Of a DNA stretch of 64,000 nt, positions 37,137 through 47,116 are shown in pieces; positions within the stretch are counted from its first letter, which is position 1; every line of letters begins with the position of its first letter. The DNA comes from Aromatoleum buckelii. Its GTDB lineage: Bacteria > Pseudomonadota > Gammaproteobacteria > Burkholderiales > Rhodocyclaceae. The translations under genes were made by a program, and so were the position numbers. The notes beneath the pieces were generated by a model that saw only the letters and a list, made by a program, of their open reading frames with translations, was not told the origin of the DNA and searched no databases. The stretch is taken from positions 806,001 to 870,000 of the forward strand of contig NZ_WTVH02000008.1 in assembly GCF_012910785.2 (NCBI RefSeq). Direction: 5' to 3'.

Positions 37137-37165
37137 AGTGTACGTTGAAAAGTAGTTTTGGCCAA
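37137..37165 (-). promoter_or_regulatory. Sigma-70-like promoter for the small ORF and channel gene
   Basis: Read on the - strand, TTGGCC (37165-37160), a 17-base spacer and TACACT (37142-37137) form a reasonable sigma-70 promoter. Transcription would begin near 37130, leaving a leader of about 29 bases that contains the AGGAG of the 48-codon ORF. Confidence 0.5.
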
Positions 37166-37350
37166 ATGCATGAGCCGGTGCACGAGCCAGCCGAATTGGC
37201 GGGATTTCGCTCGTGGAAGAAACATCCGGTCAAGTGGCGAGGCGCAGTTTTGCGTAAAAGCCACATTTCCTCACAATTCCAAATCCCCGCGCCGTGTCAC
37301 GCTTTGCGCCCGAAGTCTGGTGGGGGGGCCCTGATCTTGCGCCGCGCGCG
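37166..37350. other. Intergenic, no gene seen
   Basis: Between the divergent promoters. The stretch contains AT-rich words (CACATTTCCTCACAATTCC) and no ORF with a credible start. It is a likely site for regulators of either flank, but no clear operator palindrome was found. Confidence 0.5.
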
Positions 37351-37379
37351 TTGACAGAAAACCTTCCTGTAAATACATT
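37351..37379 (+). promoter_or_regulatory. Strong sigma-70-like promoter upstream of the transglycosylase gene
   Basis: A perfect -35 box TTGACA (37351-37356), a 17-base spacer and TACATT (37374-37379) as the -10. Predicted start is near 37386, which gives a leader of about 298 bases before the ATG at 37684. Confidence 0.65.
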
Positions 37380-37385
37380 GCAATT

Positions 37386-37683
37386 GTTGTTGCATCGCAG
37401 CAGCTGACAGCAACACTCTGATTCGATTGATCTGGTTAGGTGCGGCGCCGGAATTTCCCTTCCCACACGGCGCAGACAAGCATGGCCGCGCGCACCGCGG
37501 GGGCACGTCGTCAAGTTGCGGCGGCTTGCCTGAACGACCACTGAAGACCGAGTACTTCGATAGCCGGTGGCGACATTCCGTCCGCGACCGGTTCCCCGCC
37601 CGATGCAATACCCGGGGCTCCGTTGCGCCGATTTTTGGCCCACGGCGGGACATCGATGTGCCTGATCACAGCACGGAGGAACC
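37386..37683 (+). other. Long untranslated leader or small RNA region
   Basis: About 298 bases between a consensus promoter and the next ATG. Frames here give no recognisable protein. GC content is mixed, with GC-rich blocks that could fold. No intrinsic terminator was found before 37684, so the simplest reading is a long 5' leader; a small RNA cannot be excluded. GGAGG-type ribosome-binding sequence (ACGGAGGAACC) sits just before the ATG at 37684. Confidence 0.35.
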
Positions 37684-38433
37684 ATGGTCCACGCAACTCA
37701 GGGCGACGGGCGCAGACGCACTACCGCCAACGTCGTTGTTCATTTTGTTCAGGCTTCACTGGTGGTGGGGATGCTCGCTGCAGGATGGCTCGGCGGCGCC
37801 TATCTGAAGCATGAGTCCGTCAAGTTTGCCGACATCGGCATGTTCCCTGCCAGCGAGGCGGCAGTGGAGGTCGCAGCGGTTGCCCTGTCGACTCCCGCGA
37901 TACTGCCGGCCCCACGGACTCCCGCGATACTGCCCGCCCCGCGCAACGCGAGCGCCGAAGGGGGGCTGTCGTCCGAGATGAGGCGGGTGCGGGACTACGT
38001 CGCGAGGCGCTACAAAGTGCCGACGACGATGCTCGAGCCGGTGCTTGCGGCCGCGGAGCATCATGGGCGAACATCCGGCATCGATCCCCTGCTGATCGTC
38101 GCGATGATGGCGATCGAGTCGAGCTTCAATCCGGTTGCGGTGAGCAGTATGGGTGCGCAGGGCCTGATGCAGGTGATCCCACGCTTTCACATGGACAAGA
38201 TCGGCGACGTCGAGCGGAAAAATCCGCTTTTCGATCCGCAGTTGAACGTGCGCGTGGGAACGCAGGTGCTCGCCGAAGGCTTGCGCCGTTTCGGCAGCCT
38301 GCAGGCGGCGCTGCAGTACTACGGCGGCGCGCGCAGCGATCCGCAGGCGAGATACGCGAACAAGGTGCTGGCGATGAAGAAGCGGCTGATCAGCGCTGCC
38401 GGTCGTGATCTGCAGGTCGCCACCGGGGCCTGA
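37684..38433 (+). CDS. Membrane-anchored lytic transglycosylase
   Basis: Predicted to cleave peptidoglycan glycan strands to 1,6-anhydroMurNAc ends. The 249-residue protein has an N-terminal basic region, a membrane span at about 18-40, a Pro/Ala linker with a duplicated TPAILPAPR at 70-87, and an SLT domain. The catalytic Glu is E145 in MMAIESSFNPVAVSSMGAQG, followed by LMQVIPRFH and LQYYGGARSD, the family's GLMQ and YN/YG motifs. It would face the periplasm. The gene has a strong promoter, a long leader and an intrinsic terminator. Confidence 0.88.
   Translation: MVHATQGDGRRRTTANVVVHFVQASLVVGMLAAGWLGGAYLKHESVKFADIGMFPASEAAVEVAAVALSTPAILPAPRTPAILPAPRNASAEGGLSSEMRRVRDYVARRYKVPTTMLEPVLAAAEHHGRTSGIDPLLIVAMMAIESSFNPVAVSSMGAQGLMQVIPRFHMDKIGDVERKNPLFDPQLNVRVGTQVLAEGLRRFGSLQAALQYYGGARSDPQARYANKVLAMKKRLISAAGRDLQVATGA
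37891..37944 (+). repeat. Two tandem 27-bp units inside the transglycosylase gene
   Basis: Units at 37891-37917 and 37918-37944 match at 24 of 27 positions and each encodes one TPAILPAPR-like peptide in the linker between membrane span and catalytic domain. In-frame, so unit number could vary without disturbing the domain. Confidence 0.85.
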
Positions 38434-38507
38434 GTTTTCGCCGCGTCGATCCGGTTGCAGCGCTTTTCCTTGCCCGGTTGAGTGCCGGATTGCAGGAAAC
38501 CGAAACG

Positions 38508-38541
38508 AAAAAGCGCCGACGGATCGGCGCTTTTGCTTTTT
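38508..38541 (+). terminator. Rho-independent terminator after the transglycosylase gene
   Basis: Perfect 9-bp stem AAGCGCCGA / TCGGCGCTT (38511-38519 and 38524-38532) with a CGGA tetraloop, preceded by A's and followed by TTGCTTTTT. The A/T flanks on both sides could let it also stop the convergent pckG transcript. Confidence 0.9.
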
Positions 38542-38574
38542 CGCCGGCTGCCCCTGCGGCGCCGGCAGCGCGGG

Positions 38575-40743
<2,169 letters not shown>

Positions 40744-43020
40744 ATGGATGAACTGATTCGCAGCGCCGCTCTCGACTATCACCGCTACCCGCAGCCCGGC
40801 AAGATTTCGGTCACCCCGACCAAAGTCCTGTCGAACCAGCGCGACCTGTCGCTGGCGTATTCCCCCGGTGTTGCCGCGGCGTGCGATGCGATCGTCGAGG
40901 ATCCGGCCGAAGCGGCGAACCTGACGGCGCGCAGCAACCTGATCGGCGTGGTCACGAACGGCACAGCGGTGCTCGGCCTCGGCAACATCGGCCCACTGGC
41001 GGCCAAGCCGGTGATGGAAGGCAAGGGCGTGCTGTTCAAGAAGTTCGCCGGCATCGATGTCTTCGACCTCGAGATCGCCGAAAACGACCCCGACAAGCTG
41101 ATCGACATGATCGCCGCACTCGAGCCGACTTTCGGCGGCATCAACCTCGAAGACATCAAGGCGCCGGAGTGCTTCTACATCGAATCGAAGCTGCGTGAGC
41201 GGATGAAGATCCCGGTGTTCCACGACGATCAGCACGGCACTGCGATCGTCGTCGGCGCAGCGGTGCTCAACGGCCTGCATCTGCTCGGCAAGGACCTCAA
41301 GAAGGTCAAACTCGTGACCTCCGGTGCCGGGGCTGCGGCGCTCGCGTGCCTGCGGCTGCTCGAGAAGCTCGGCATCCCGGTCGAGAACATCTGGGTCACC
41401 GACATCGAAGGTGTGGTCTACGAGGGTCGCCCGACGCTGATGGACCCGATCAAGGCACGCTACGCGAAGCCGACGTCGGCACGCACGCTGTCCGAAGTCA
41501 TCGAAGGCGCGGACGTGCTGCTCGGGTTGTCCGCGGGCGGCGTCGTCAAGCGCGAAATGGTCGCGAAAATGGCCGCGAAACCGCTGATTCTCGCGCTCGC
41601 GAATCCGACGCCGGAGATCCTCCCCGAAGAAGTGAAGGCGGTGCGCGACGACGCGATCATCGCGACCGGCCGTTCGGACTATCCGAACCAGGTCAACAAC
41701 GTGCTGTGCTTTCCGTTCATTTTCCGCGGCGCGCTCGACGTCGGGGCGACGACGATCACCGACGAGATGCAGCTCGCTGCCGTCAAGGCGATCGCCGAGC
41801 TCGCGCGCGCCGAGCAGAGCGACATCGTCGCGGCGGCGTACGGCGAGAAAGTGTCCGGCTTCGGGCCCGAGTACATCATTCCGCGTCCGTTCGACCCGCG
41901 CCTGATCGTCAAGATCGCCCCGGCCGTCGCCATCGCCGGCATGGCCTCGGGCGTCGCGACGCGACCGATCGGCGACTGGGACGCATACCGCAGCCAGCTC
42001 AACAACTTCGTCTGGCACTCCGGCATGATCATGAAGCCGGTGTTCGCCGCCGCGCGCGGCACGGCCAAGCGCATCATCTTCGCCGAAGGCGAATCCGAGC
42101 GCGTGCTGCGCGCGGTGCAGACGGTCGTCGACGAAGGCCTCGCGAGCCCGATCCTGATCGGCCGCCCGGAGGTCGTGACGACGAACATCGAGCGCTTCGG
42201 GCTGCGCATCCGCGCCGAGCAGGACTTCGAGCTGGTGAACCCGGATTCCGATCCGCGCTTCAAGGAGCTGTGGACCGATTTCCACCAGATCATGGAACGG
42301 CGCGGCGTGTCGGTCGATTACGCGAAGAAGGAGGTGCGCCGGCGCACCACGCTGATCGGCTCGCTGCTGCTCAAGCACGGCTACGGCGACGGCCTGATCT
42401 GCGGCACCTACGGGATGCATGCGCTGCACCTGAAGTTCATCGAGAGCGTCATCGGCCGCAAACCGGGCGTGAAGAACTGCTACGCACTGAACGTCGTCAA
42501 CCTGCCCGGGCGCACGGTGTTCCTCGCCGATACCTATGTCAATTACGACCCGTCGCCGGAACAGATCGTCGAGATGACGCTGCTCGCCGCCGAGGAGATG
42601 TCGCGCTTCGGCCTGACGCCCAAAGTCGCGCTACTGTCGCATTCGTCGTTCGGCTCGGCCGACTCGCCGACTTCCGAGAAAATGCGCGCGGCGCTGCGCC
42701 TGATGCACGAGCGCCATCCGGAGATCGAGGTCGAAGGCGAGATGCACGGCGACGCGGCGCTCGACGCCGAACTGCGACTGCGCATCTTCCCGAATTCGCG
42801 CATGCGCGAGCCGGCCAACCTGCTGATCTTCCCGACGCTCGATGCCGCGAACATCGCATTCAACCTGCTCAAGACGGCCGCCGGCGAAGGCATGACGATC
42901 GGGCCGATCCTGCTCGGCGCGGCCAAGCCCGTGCATATCCTGACGCCGTCGGCGACGGTGCGCCGCATCGTCAATATGACTGCATTGACGGCGGTCGAAG
43001 CGGCACAGGGCCAGTCCTGA
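40744..43020 (+). CDS. maeB: NADP-dependent malic enzyme with C-terminal phosphotransacetylase-like domain
   Basis: Oxidatively decarboxylates malate to pyruvate. The 758-residue MaeB form joins a malic enzyme (about 1-430) to a phosphate acetyltransferase-like domain (about 440-758) that generally regulates the enzyme allosterically. Motifs: [73 protein letters not shown], then [20 protein letters not shown] opening the second domain. The ATG at 40744 with AAAGGA upstream is favoured over an open frame reaching 40504. Confidence 0.96.
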   Translation: MDELIRSAALDYHRYPQPGKISVTPTKVLSNQRDLSLAYSPGVAAACDAIVEDPAEAANLTARSNLIGVVTNGTAVLGLGNIGPLAAKPVMEGKGVLFKKFAGIDVFDLEIAENDPDKLIDMIAALEPTFGGINLEDIKAPECFYIESKLRERMKIPVFHDDQHGTAIVVGAAVLNGLHLLGKDLKKVKLVTSGAGAAALACLRLLEKLGIPVENIWVTDIEGVVYEGRPTLMDPIKARYAKPTSARTLSEVIEGADVLLGLSAGGVVKREMVAKMAAKPLILALANPTPEILPEEVKAVRDDAIIATGRSDYPNQVNNVLCFPFIFRGALDVGATTITDEMQLAAVKAIAELARAEQSDIVAAAYGEKVSGFGPEYIIPRPFDPRLIVKIAPAVAIAGMASGVATRPIGDWDAYRSQLNNFVWHSGMIMKPVFAAARGTAKRIIFAEGESERVLRAVQTVVDEGLASPILIGRPEVVTTNIERFGLRIRAEQDFELVNPDSDPRFKELWTDFHQIMERRGVSVDYAKKEVRRRTTLIGSLLLKHGYGDGLICGTYGMHALHLKFIESVIGRKPGVKNCYALNVVNLPGRTVFLADTYVNYDPSPEQIVEMTLLAAEEMSRFGLTPKVALLSHSSFGSADSPTSEKMRAALRLMHERHPEIEVEGEMHGDAALDAELRLRIFPNSRMREPANLLIFPTLDAANIAFNLLKTAAGEGMTIGPILLGAAKPVHILTPSATVRRIVNMTALTAVEAAQGQS

Positions 43021-43110
43021 GTCCGCGGGCAGCATGAGTGCGCGCACGCCTCAGCTGCCCGCACGCCGTGGCATCATTTCCCCGCCAGGTTCGATCGACG
43101 CGGGAGGCGC

Positions 43111-44241
43111 ATGACGGAAGGGAAGGCGGCGCTGGTATTGACGGGGGGCGGCGCGCGCGCGGCCTACCAGGTCGGCGTGCTCGCCGCGATCCGCAAGATC
43201 CGGGGGCGGCAGCCGGGAAACCCCTTCCCGATCCTGTGCGGCACGTCGGCCGGCGGCATCAACGCCGCGACGCTCGCGGTGTTTTCGTCCGACTTCAATG
43301 CCGGGGTGCGCAAGCTGGCGTGGATCTGGCGCAATTTCCACGTCGACCAGGTGTATCGGGCCGATGCTGCAGCGCTGATGGGCACCGGATTGCGCTGGGG
43401 CGGCGCGCTGATGTTCGGCTGGGCGGTACGCCAGACGCCGCGCTCGCTGCTCGACAACAGCCCGTTGCGCGCGCTGCTCGAGCGCGTGCTCGATTTCTCG
43501 GCGATCCGCCGTGCGATCGACGCCGGACATCTTCATGCGGTCAGCGTCGCCGCATCCGGTTATTCATCCGGCGAGAACCTCGCATTTTTCGAAGCGGCCC
43601 CGGAAGTGCTGCCGTGGCGCCGCGCCCAGCGCGTCGGCATGCCGACCCGCCTCGGCATCGAGCATCTGCTCGCGTCGAGCGCGATTCCGTTCGTGTTTCC
43701 GGCGATCAAGATCAACCGGGAATATTTCGGCGACGGCTCGATGCGCCAGCTCGCGCCGATCAGCCCCGCCATCCACATGGGAGCCGAGCGCATCCTCGTC
43801 ATCGGTTCAGGCCGGCTCGCCGAAGAGGGGCGCCAGCGCACCGAAGACTATCCGCCGCTCGCGCAAATCGCCGGCCACGCGCTGTCGAGCATCTTCCTCG
43901 ACGGACTCACTGTCGATCTGGAGCGCATGGAGCGCATCAACGCGACGCTGAACGCCTTCACCGCTGCCGAGCGCGACGCGGCAGGCCTCGCGTTGCGGCC
44001 GATCGAAACCTTGGTGATCTCGCCGTCGAAACGGCTCGACGCGATCGCCGGCCGTCATCGCGGCACGCTGCCGCTGGCATTGCGAACGCTGTTGCGCGGG
44101 GTCGGCGCGATGCGTCGCGAGGGTTCGACGCTGCTGTCCTACCTCCTGTTCGAGCCGGCCTTCACGCGTGCGCTGATGGACATGGGCTTCCAGGACACCC
44201 TCGCGCGCCGTGACGAGGTGGCGGCTTTTCTGCGGCTGTGA
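43111..44241 (+). CDS. Patatin-like phospholipase
   Basis: Predicted cytoplasmic or secreted lipid acyl hydrolase of 376 residues. The three patatin elements are present: the oxyanion-hole glycine run LVLTGGGARAAYQVGVL (11-24), the nucleophile elbow G-T-S-A-G (Ser46), and the dyad Asp in YFGDGSMRQLAP (D208). No signal peptide is seen. The C-terminal third is helical without a recognised domain. Substrate unknown; bacterial homologues range from housekeeping lipases to secreted effectors. Confidence 0.87.
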   Translation: MTEGKAALVLTGGGARAAYQVGVLAAIRKIRGRQPGNPFPILCGTSAGGINAATLAVFSSDFNAGVRKLAWIWRNFHVDQVYRADAAALMGTGLRWGGALMFGWAVRQTPRSLLDNSPLRALLERVLDFSAIRRAIDAGHLHAVSVAASGYSSGENLAFFEAAPEVLPWRRAQRVGMPTRLGIEHLLASSAIPFVFPAIKINREYFGDGSMRQLAPISPAIHMGAERILVIGSGRLAEEGRQRTEDYPPLAQIAGHALSSIFLDGLTVDLERMERINATLNAFTAAERDAAGLALRPIETLVISPSKRLDAIAGRHRGTLPLALRTLLRGVGAMRREGSTLLSYLLFEPAFTRALMDMGFQDTLARRDEVAAFLRL

Positions 44242-44308
44242 ACTTTTTTTTCGCCAGTTGTGTAAGCGCCAACCCATCCCGCCATGTTGATGTAACAATG
44301 TGTCTGAG

Positions 44309-44335
44309 GTTTTTTTGAATCCACTTCAAAAAAAC
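44309..44335. repeat. Perfect 11-bp AT-rich inverted repeat upstream of the pbpG-type gene
   Basis: GTTTTTTTGAA and TTCAAAAAAAC flank TCCAC. It stands in the AT-rich 44242-44400 gap within otherwise GC-rich sequence. It could be an operator, or, read on either strand, the end of a transcript as a weak hairpin with T run. A shorter palindrome TTAAT-TTG-ATTAA follows at 44347-44359. Confidence 0.7.
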
Positions 44336-44363
44336 TTGATATCTGCTTAATTTGATTAAAAAT
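44336..44363 (+). promoter_or_regulatory. Possible promoter for the pbpG-type gene
   Basis: TTGATA at 44336-44341 with AAAAAT at 44358-44363 (16-base spacer) is the best sigma-70 candidate in the AT-rich gap, 38 bases before the ATG at 44401. It overlaps the TTAAT-TTG-ATTAA palindrome, so a repressor site is possible. Confidence 0.4.
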
Positions 44364-44400
44364 AAAAGTGCCGTCCCGCGCACTTTCCGGCTCGCCTACC

Positions 44401-45489
44401 ATGACTTTCCGCAATCTTGTCGTTGCCCTGCTGAGTCTTGCCCTGCTGCAGACCGGAGGGATCGAACCCGCTGCCGCCGCGACCGGACAGGAGCGGGCCC
44501 GGACGGCCAAATCGACCGCGACCAAAAAGGCGCCGGTCCGCTACACGATACGCAAAAAAACTGCCAAGGCGACGATGGTGCGCAAGGGCACGGTGCGCAA
44601 GGCCACCGTGCGCAAACCGGTGCTGCGCAAGGTGTCTGCTCGTCGCTCGCTGGCGGCCCCGCTCGCGCCGAGGGCTCCGGTCGAGGTTCGGCCCGAAGTC
44701 GACCGGCTGGGTAACCCGCAGCTGCGCTCCGCGGCCTTCGTCGTCGTCAATCAGGCGACCGGCGAAGTGATCCTCGAGAAGAAGAGCGACTCGGTGCTGC
44801 CGATCGCATCGATCACGAAGCTGATGACCGCGATGGTGGTTCTCGACGGCGGGCAGAGCCTGTCCGAAGAGATCGTCATCACCGAGGAGGATCTCGATAC
44901 GATCAAGGGGACGGGGTCGCGGCTCGCGCTCGGCACCCGGCTCACGCGCGAGCAGCTGCTGCACCTGGCGCTGATGTCGTCGGAAAATCGCGCCGCTTCG
45001 GCGCTCGGCCGCAACTACCCGGGCGGCATCGCTGCGTTCGTCCAGGCGATGAACGTGAAAGCCCGCCTGGTCGGGCTCGGCGACACGCATTTCAGCGACA
45101 GCACCGGCCTCGATCCCGCCAACGTCTCGAGTCCGCGCGATCTCGTCCGCATGGTGGCGGCGGCGTCCACCTACCCGCTGATCCGCCAGTTTTCGACGAG
45201 CAGCGAAGATCATGTCGAGATCCGGGGCCGGATGCATCGCTTCGGCAACACCAATTCGCTCGTCCGCAGTCCCGAATGGGATATCGACGTGTCGAAGACC
45301 GGCTACATCCGCGAGGCGGGGCGCTGTCTCGTGATGCAGGCCCGGCTGCTCGACCAGCCGGTGATCATCGTGCTGATGGATTCGGACGGGCGCTACACGC
45401 GCACCGCCGATGCAGTGCGGATCAAGAAGTGGCTCGAGGCGGTGGGTGCCCAGCGCGTCGCGAGCATCGTCCCGGGCGGCAACGGCTAG
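44401..45489 (+). CDS. pbpG: D-alanyl-D-alanine endopeptidase (PbpG / low-mass PBP7 type)
   Basis: Periplasmic penicillin-binding serine peptidase of the S11 family, 362 residues. A signal peptide (MTFRNLVVALLSLALLQTGG) precedes an unusual Arg/Lys-rich region (32-82) with V-R-K-x-T-V-R-K-type repeats, then the catalytic domain: S-I-T-K at 137-140, S-E-N at 194-196 and K-T-G at 299-301. The ATG at 44401 is chosen as it directly starts the signal peptide. Cleaves cross-bridges in peptidoglycan. The basic region is long for the family and could bind the wall or nucleic acid-like polyanions. Confidence 0.9.
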   Translation: MTFRNLVVALLSLALLQTGGIEPAAAATGQERARTAKSTATKKAPVRYTIRKKTAKATMVRKGTVRKATVRKPVLRKVSARRSLAAPLAPRAPVEVRPEVDRLGNPQLRSAAFVVVNQATGEVILEKKSDSVLPIASITKLMTAMVVLDGGQSLSEEIVITEEDLDTIKGTGSRLALGTRLTREQLLHLALMSSENRAASALGRNYPGGIAAFVQAMNVKARLVGLGDTHFSDSTGLDPANVSSPRDLVRMVAAASTYPLIRQFSTSSEDHVEIRGRMHRFGNTNSLVRSPEWDIDVSKTGYIREAGRCLVMQARLLDQPVIIVLMDSDGRYTRTADAVRIKKWLEAVGAQRVASIVPGGNG

Positions 45490-45506
45490 GCGCTGCTCGG
45501 CCTTCG

Positions 45507-46298
45507 TCAGTGGGAGGCGCGGTTCGGGACGTAACCGAGCGCACGGGAGATTTCGTCGGCGGCTTCGCGCACGAGGGGGGCGCAGTCGGGATTGAAGCGT
45601 TCCGACGGGGTCGACAGCGACAGGCCGGCGATCAGTTCGCCGGAATCGTCGCGGATCCCGGCAGCGATGCAGCGCACGCCGTTTTCGACTTCGTCGAGGT
45701 CGAACGCGACGCCGTGCCGGCGCACCTTGTCGAGTTCCTTTTCCAGTGCGGCGGGGTCGGTGATGGAGCCCGGCGTCGAGGGCGGCAGGCCGGTGCGGCG
45801 CGCATACTCGCGCACGCGCTCCAGGCCGTCCTCGACGAGGAAAAGCTTGCCGGTGGCGGTGGTGTGCAGCGGGGCCCGGGCGCCGACGATATGCACGACG
45901 CGCACGGCCGAGCGACCGCTCGACGTGCGGTCGACGTAGACGATCTCGTCGCCGTCGCGAATGCCCAGGTTGATGCTCTCGCCGGTTGCGGCGTGGAGCT
46001 TTAGCATCGCCGGCATCGCCGTCTCGCGCAGCGAGATGCGCGACTTCACCAGGCTCCCCAGCTCCAGCAGGCGGATGCCCAGACGGTAGGTGCCGCCTTC
46101 GCCGCGCTCAACGAAACCGCTTTGCGACATCGCGCCCAGGATGCGGTGGGCGGTCGAGGGATGAAGGCCCGTCTCCTGTGCGATCTGCTTCAGCGGCGCG
46201 GGATCGGGGTGATGGGCAAGGACGTCGAGCAGCTTCATCATGCGCTCGACGACCTGGATCGGATTCTTGGTTTCGGGGGGAGAGGTCACGCGGGTCAC
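45507..46298 (-). CDS. IclR-family transcriptional regulator of the lut operon
   Basis: A 263-residue regulator with an N-terminal winged helix (PLKQIAQETGLHPSTAHRIL) and a GAF-like effector domain (GESINLGIRDGDEIVYVDR, LHTTATGKLFL, EVENGVRCIAAGIRDDSGEL). It is divergent from lutABC, with a shared 92-base control region that holds a promoter and an inverted repeat. A role as lactate/hydroxyacid-responsive regulator is inferred from position only. Confidence 0.9.
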   Translation of the reverse strand: MTRVTSPPETKNPIQVVERMMKLLDVLAHHPDPAPLKQIAQETGLHPSTAHRILGAMSQSGFVERGEGGTYRLGIRLLELGSLVKSRISLRETAMPAMLKLHAATGESINLGIRDGDEIVYVDRTSSGRSAVRVVHIVGARAPLHTTATGKLFLVEDGLERVREYARRTGLPPSTPGSITDPAALEKELDKVRRHGVAFDLDEVENGVRCIAAGIRDDSGELIAGLSLSTPSERFNPDCAPLVREAADEISRALGYVPNRASH

Positions 46299-46315
46299 TG
46301 CGGGTTTTCCTTAAC

Positions 46316-46357
46316 TTGTACAGTTTACTCGGGCGTCGTAATTTCGCCTAGTGAAAT
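46316..46357 (+). promoter_or_regulatory. lutABC promoter with overlapping IclR-type operator
   Basis: TTGTAC (46316-46321), 17 bases, then TAATTT (46339-46344) gives a good sigma-70 promoter. Its -10 overlaps the inverted repeat ATTTC-GCCTAGT-GAAAT at 46341-46357, the kind of site IclR proteins bind. Position over the -10 suggests repression. Confidence 0.65.
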
Positions 46358-46390
46358 GAAATGGCGGTTGTCGGAATGACGAAAGAGAAA

Positions 46391-47116
46391 ATGCGTGTCG
46401 GCCTGTTCGTCACATGCCTGGTGGATCTGATGCGCCCGCGCATCGGTTTCGCCGCCCTGCGACTGCTCGAAGCGGCGGGCTGCGAAGTCGTCGTGCCCTC
46501 CACCCAGACATGCTGCGGACAACCGGCCTTCAACTCCGGTGACACACGCGTCGCGCGCGCGCTGGCGCTGAAGCTGATCGCCGAATTCGAGGGGCTCGAA
46601 TACGTGGTCGTGCCGTCGGGGTCATGCGGCGGCATGATCCGGGTTCATTACCCGCAGCTGTTCGCCGACGAGCCGGCCGTCGCGGCGCGGGCCGGGGCGC
46701 TGGCTGCGCGCACGTTCGAACTGACAGATTTCCTCGTCTCCGTGCTCGGCGTCGCGAAGGTGCCGGGCGACTTCGAAGGCACCGTGACCTACCACGACAG
46801 TTGCTCGGGGCTGCGCGAGCTGGGCGTGAAGGCGCAACCGCGCGCGCTGCTCGCGCACATGCCGGGCGTCGAGCTGAAGGAGATGGCCGCGAGCGAGGAG
46901 TGCTGCGGCTTCGGCGGCATGTTCTCGGTGAAGTTCGGCGACATCTCCACGCGCATCGTCGATCGCAAGTGCGACAACATCCTGGCGACGGGAGCCGACG
47001 CGGTCGTGCTCGGGGATCTGGGCTGCATGCTGAACATCGAAGGCCGGCTGCGTCGCCGCGGCGACGAGCGCACGCGCGTGCTGCATGTCGCCGAGGTACT
47101 GGCCGGGGAAGACTGA
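46391..47116 (+). CDS. lutA: L-lactate utilisation protein LutA/LldE (CCG-domain Fe-S subunit)
   Basis: Subunit of the LutABC L-lactate dehydrogenase complex, 241 residues from MRVGLFVTCLVDLMRP. Two CCG domains carry the Cys motifs STQTCCGQPAFNSG (from 38), SGSCGGM and ASEECCGFGGMFSVKFG, which bind heterodisulfide-reductase-type clusters. In-frame ATGs at 46361 and 46376 are possible, but AAAGAG sits just ahead of 46391 and family proteins start here. The stop overlaps lutB as TGATG. Confidence 0.93.
   Translation: MRVGLFVTCLVDLMRPRIGFAALRLLEAAGCEVVVPSTQTCCGQPAFNSGDTRVARALALKLIAEFEGLEYVVVPSGSCGGMIRVHYPQLFADEPAVAARAGALAARTFELTDFLVSVLGVAKVPGDFEGTVTYHDSCSGLRELGVKAQPRALLAHMPGVELKEMAASEECCGFGGMFSVKFGDISTRIVDRKCDNILATGADAVVLGDLGCMLNIEGRLRRRGDERTRVLHVAEVLAGED

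Noticed and set aside
37427-37807. 126-codon + strand frame in the leader before the transglycosylase
   Set aside because: No ribosome-binding site, no coding bias, and it runs out of frame into the certain gene.
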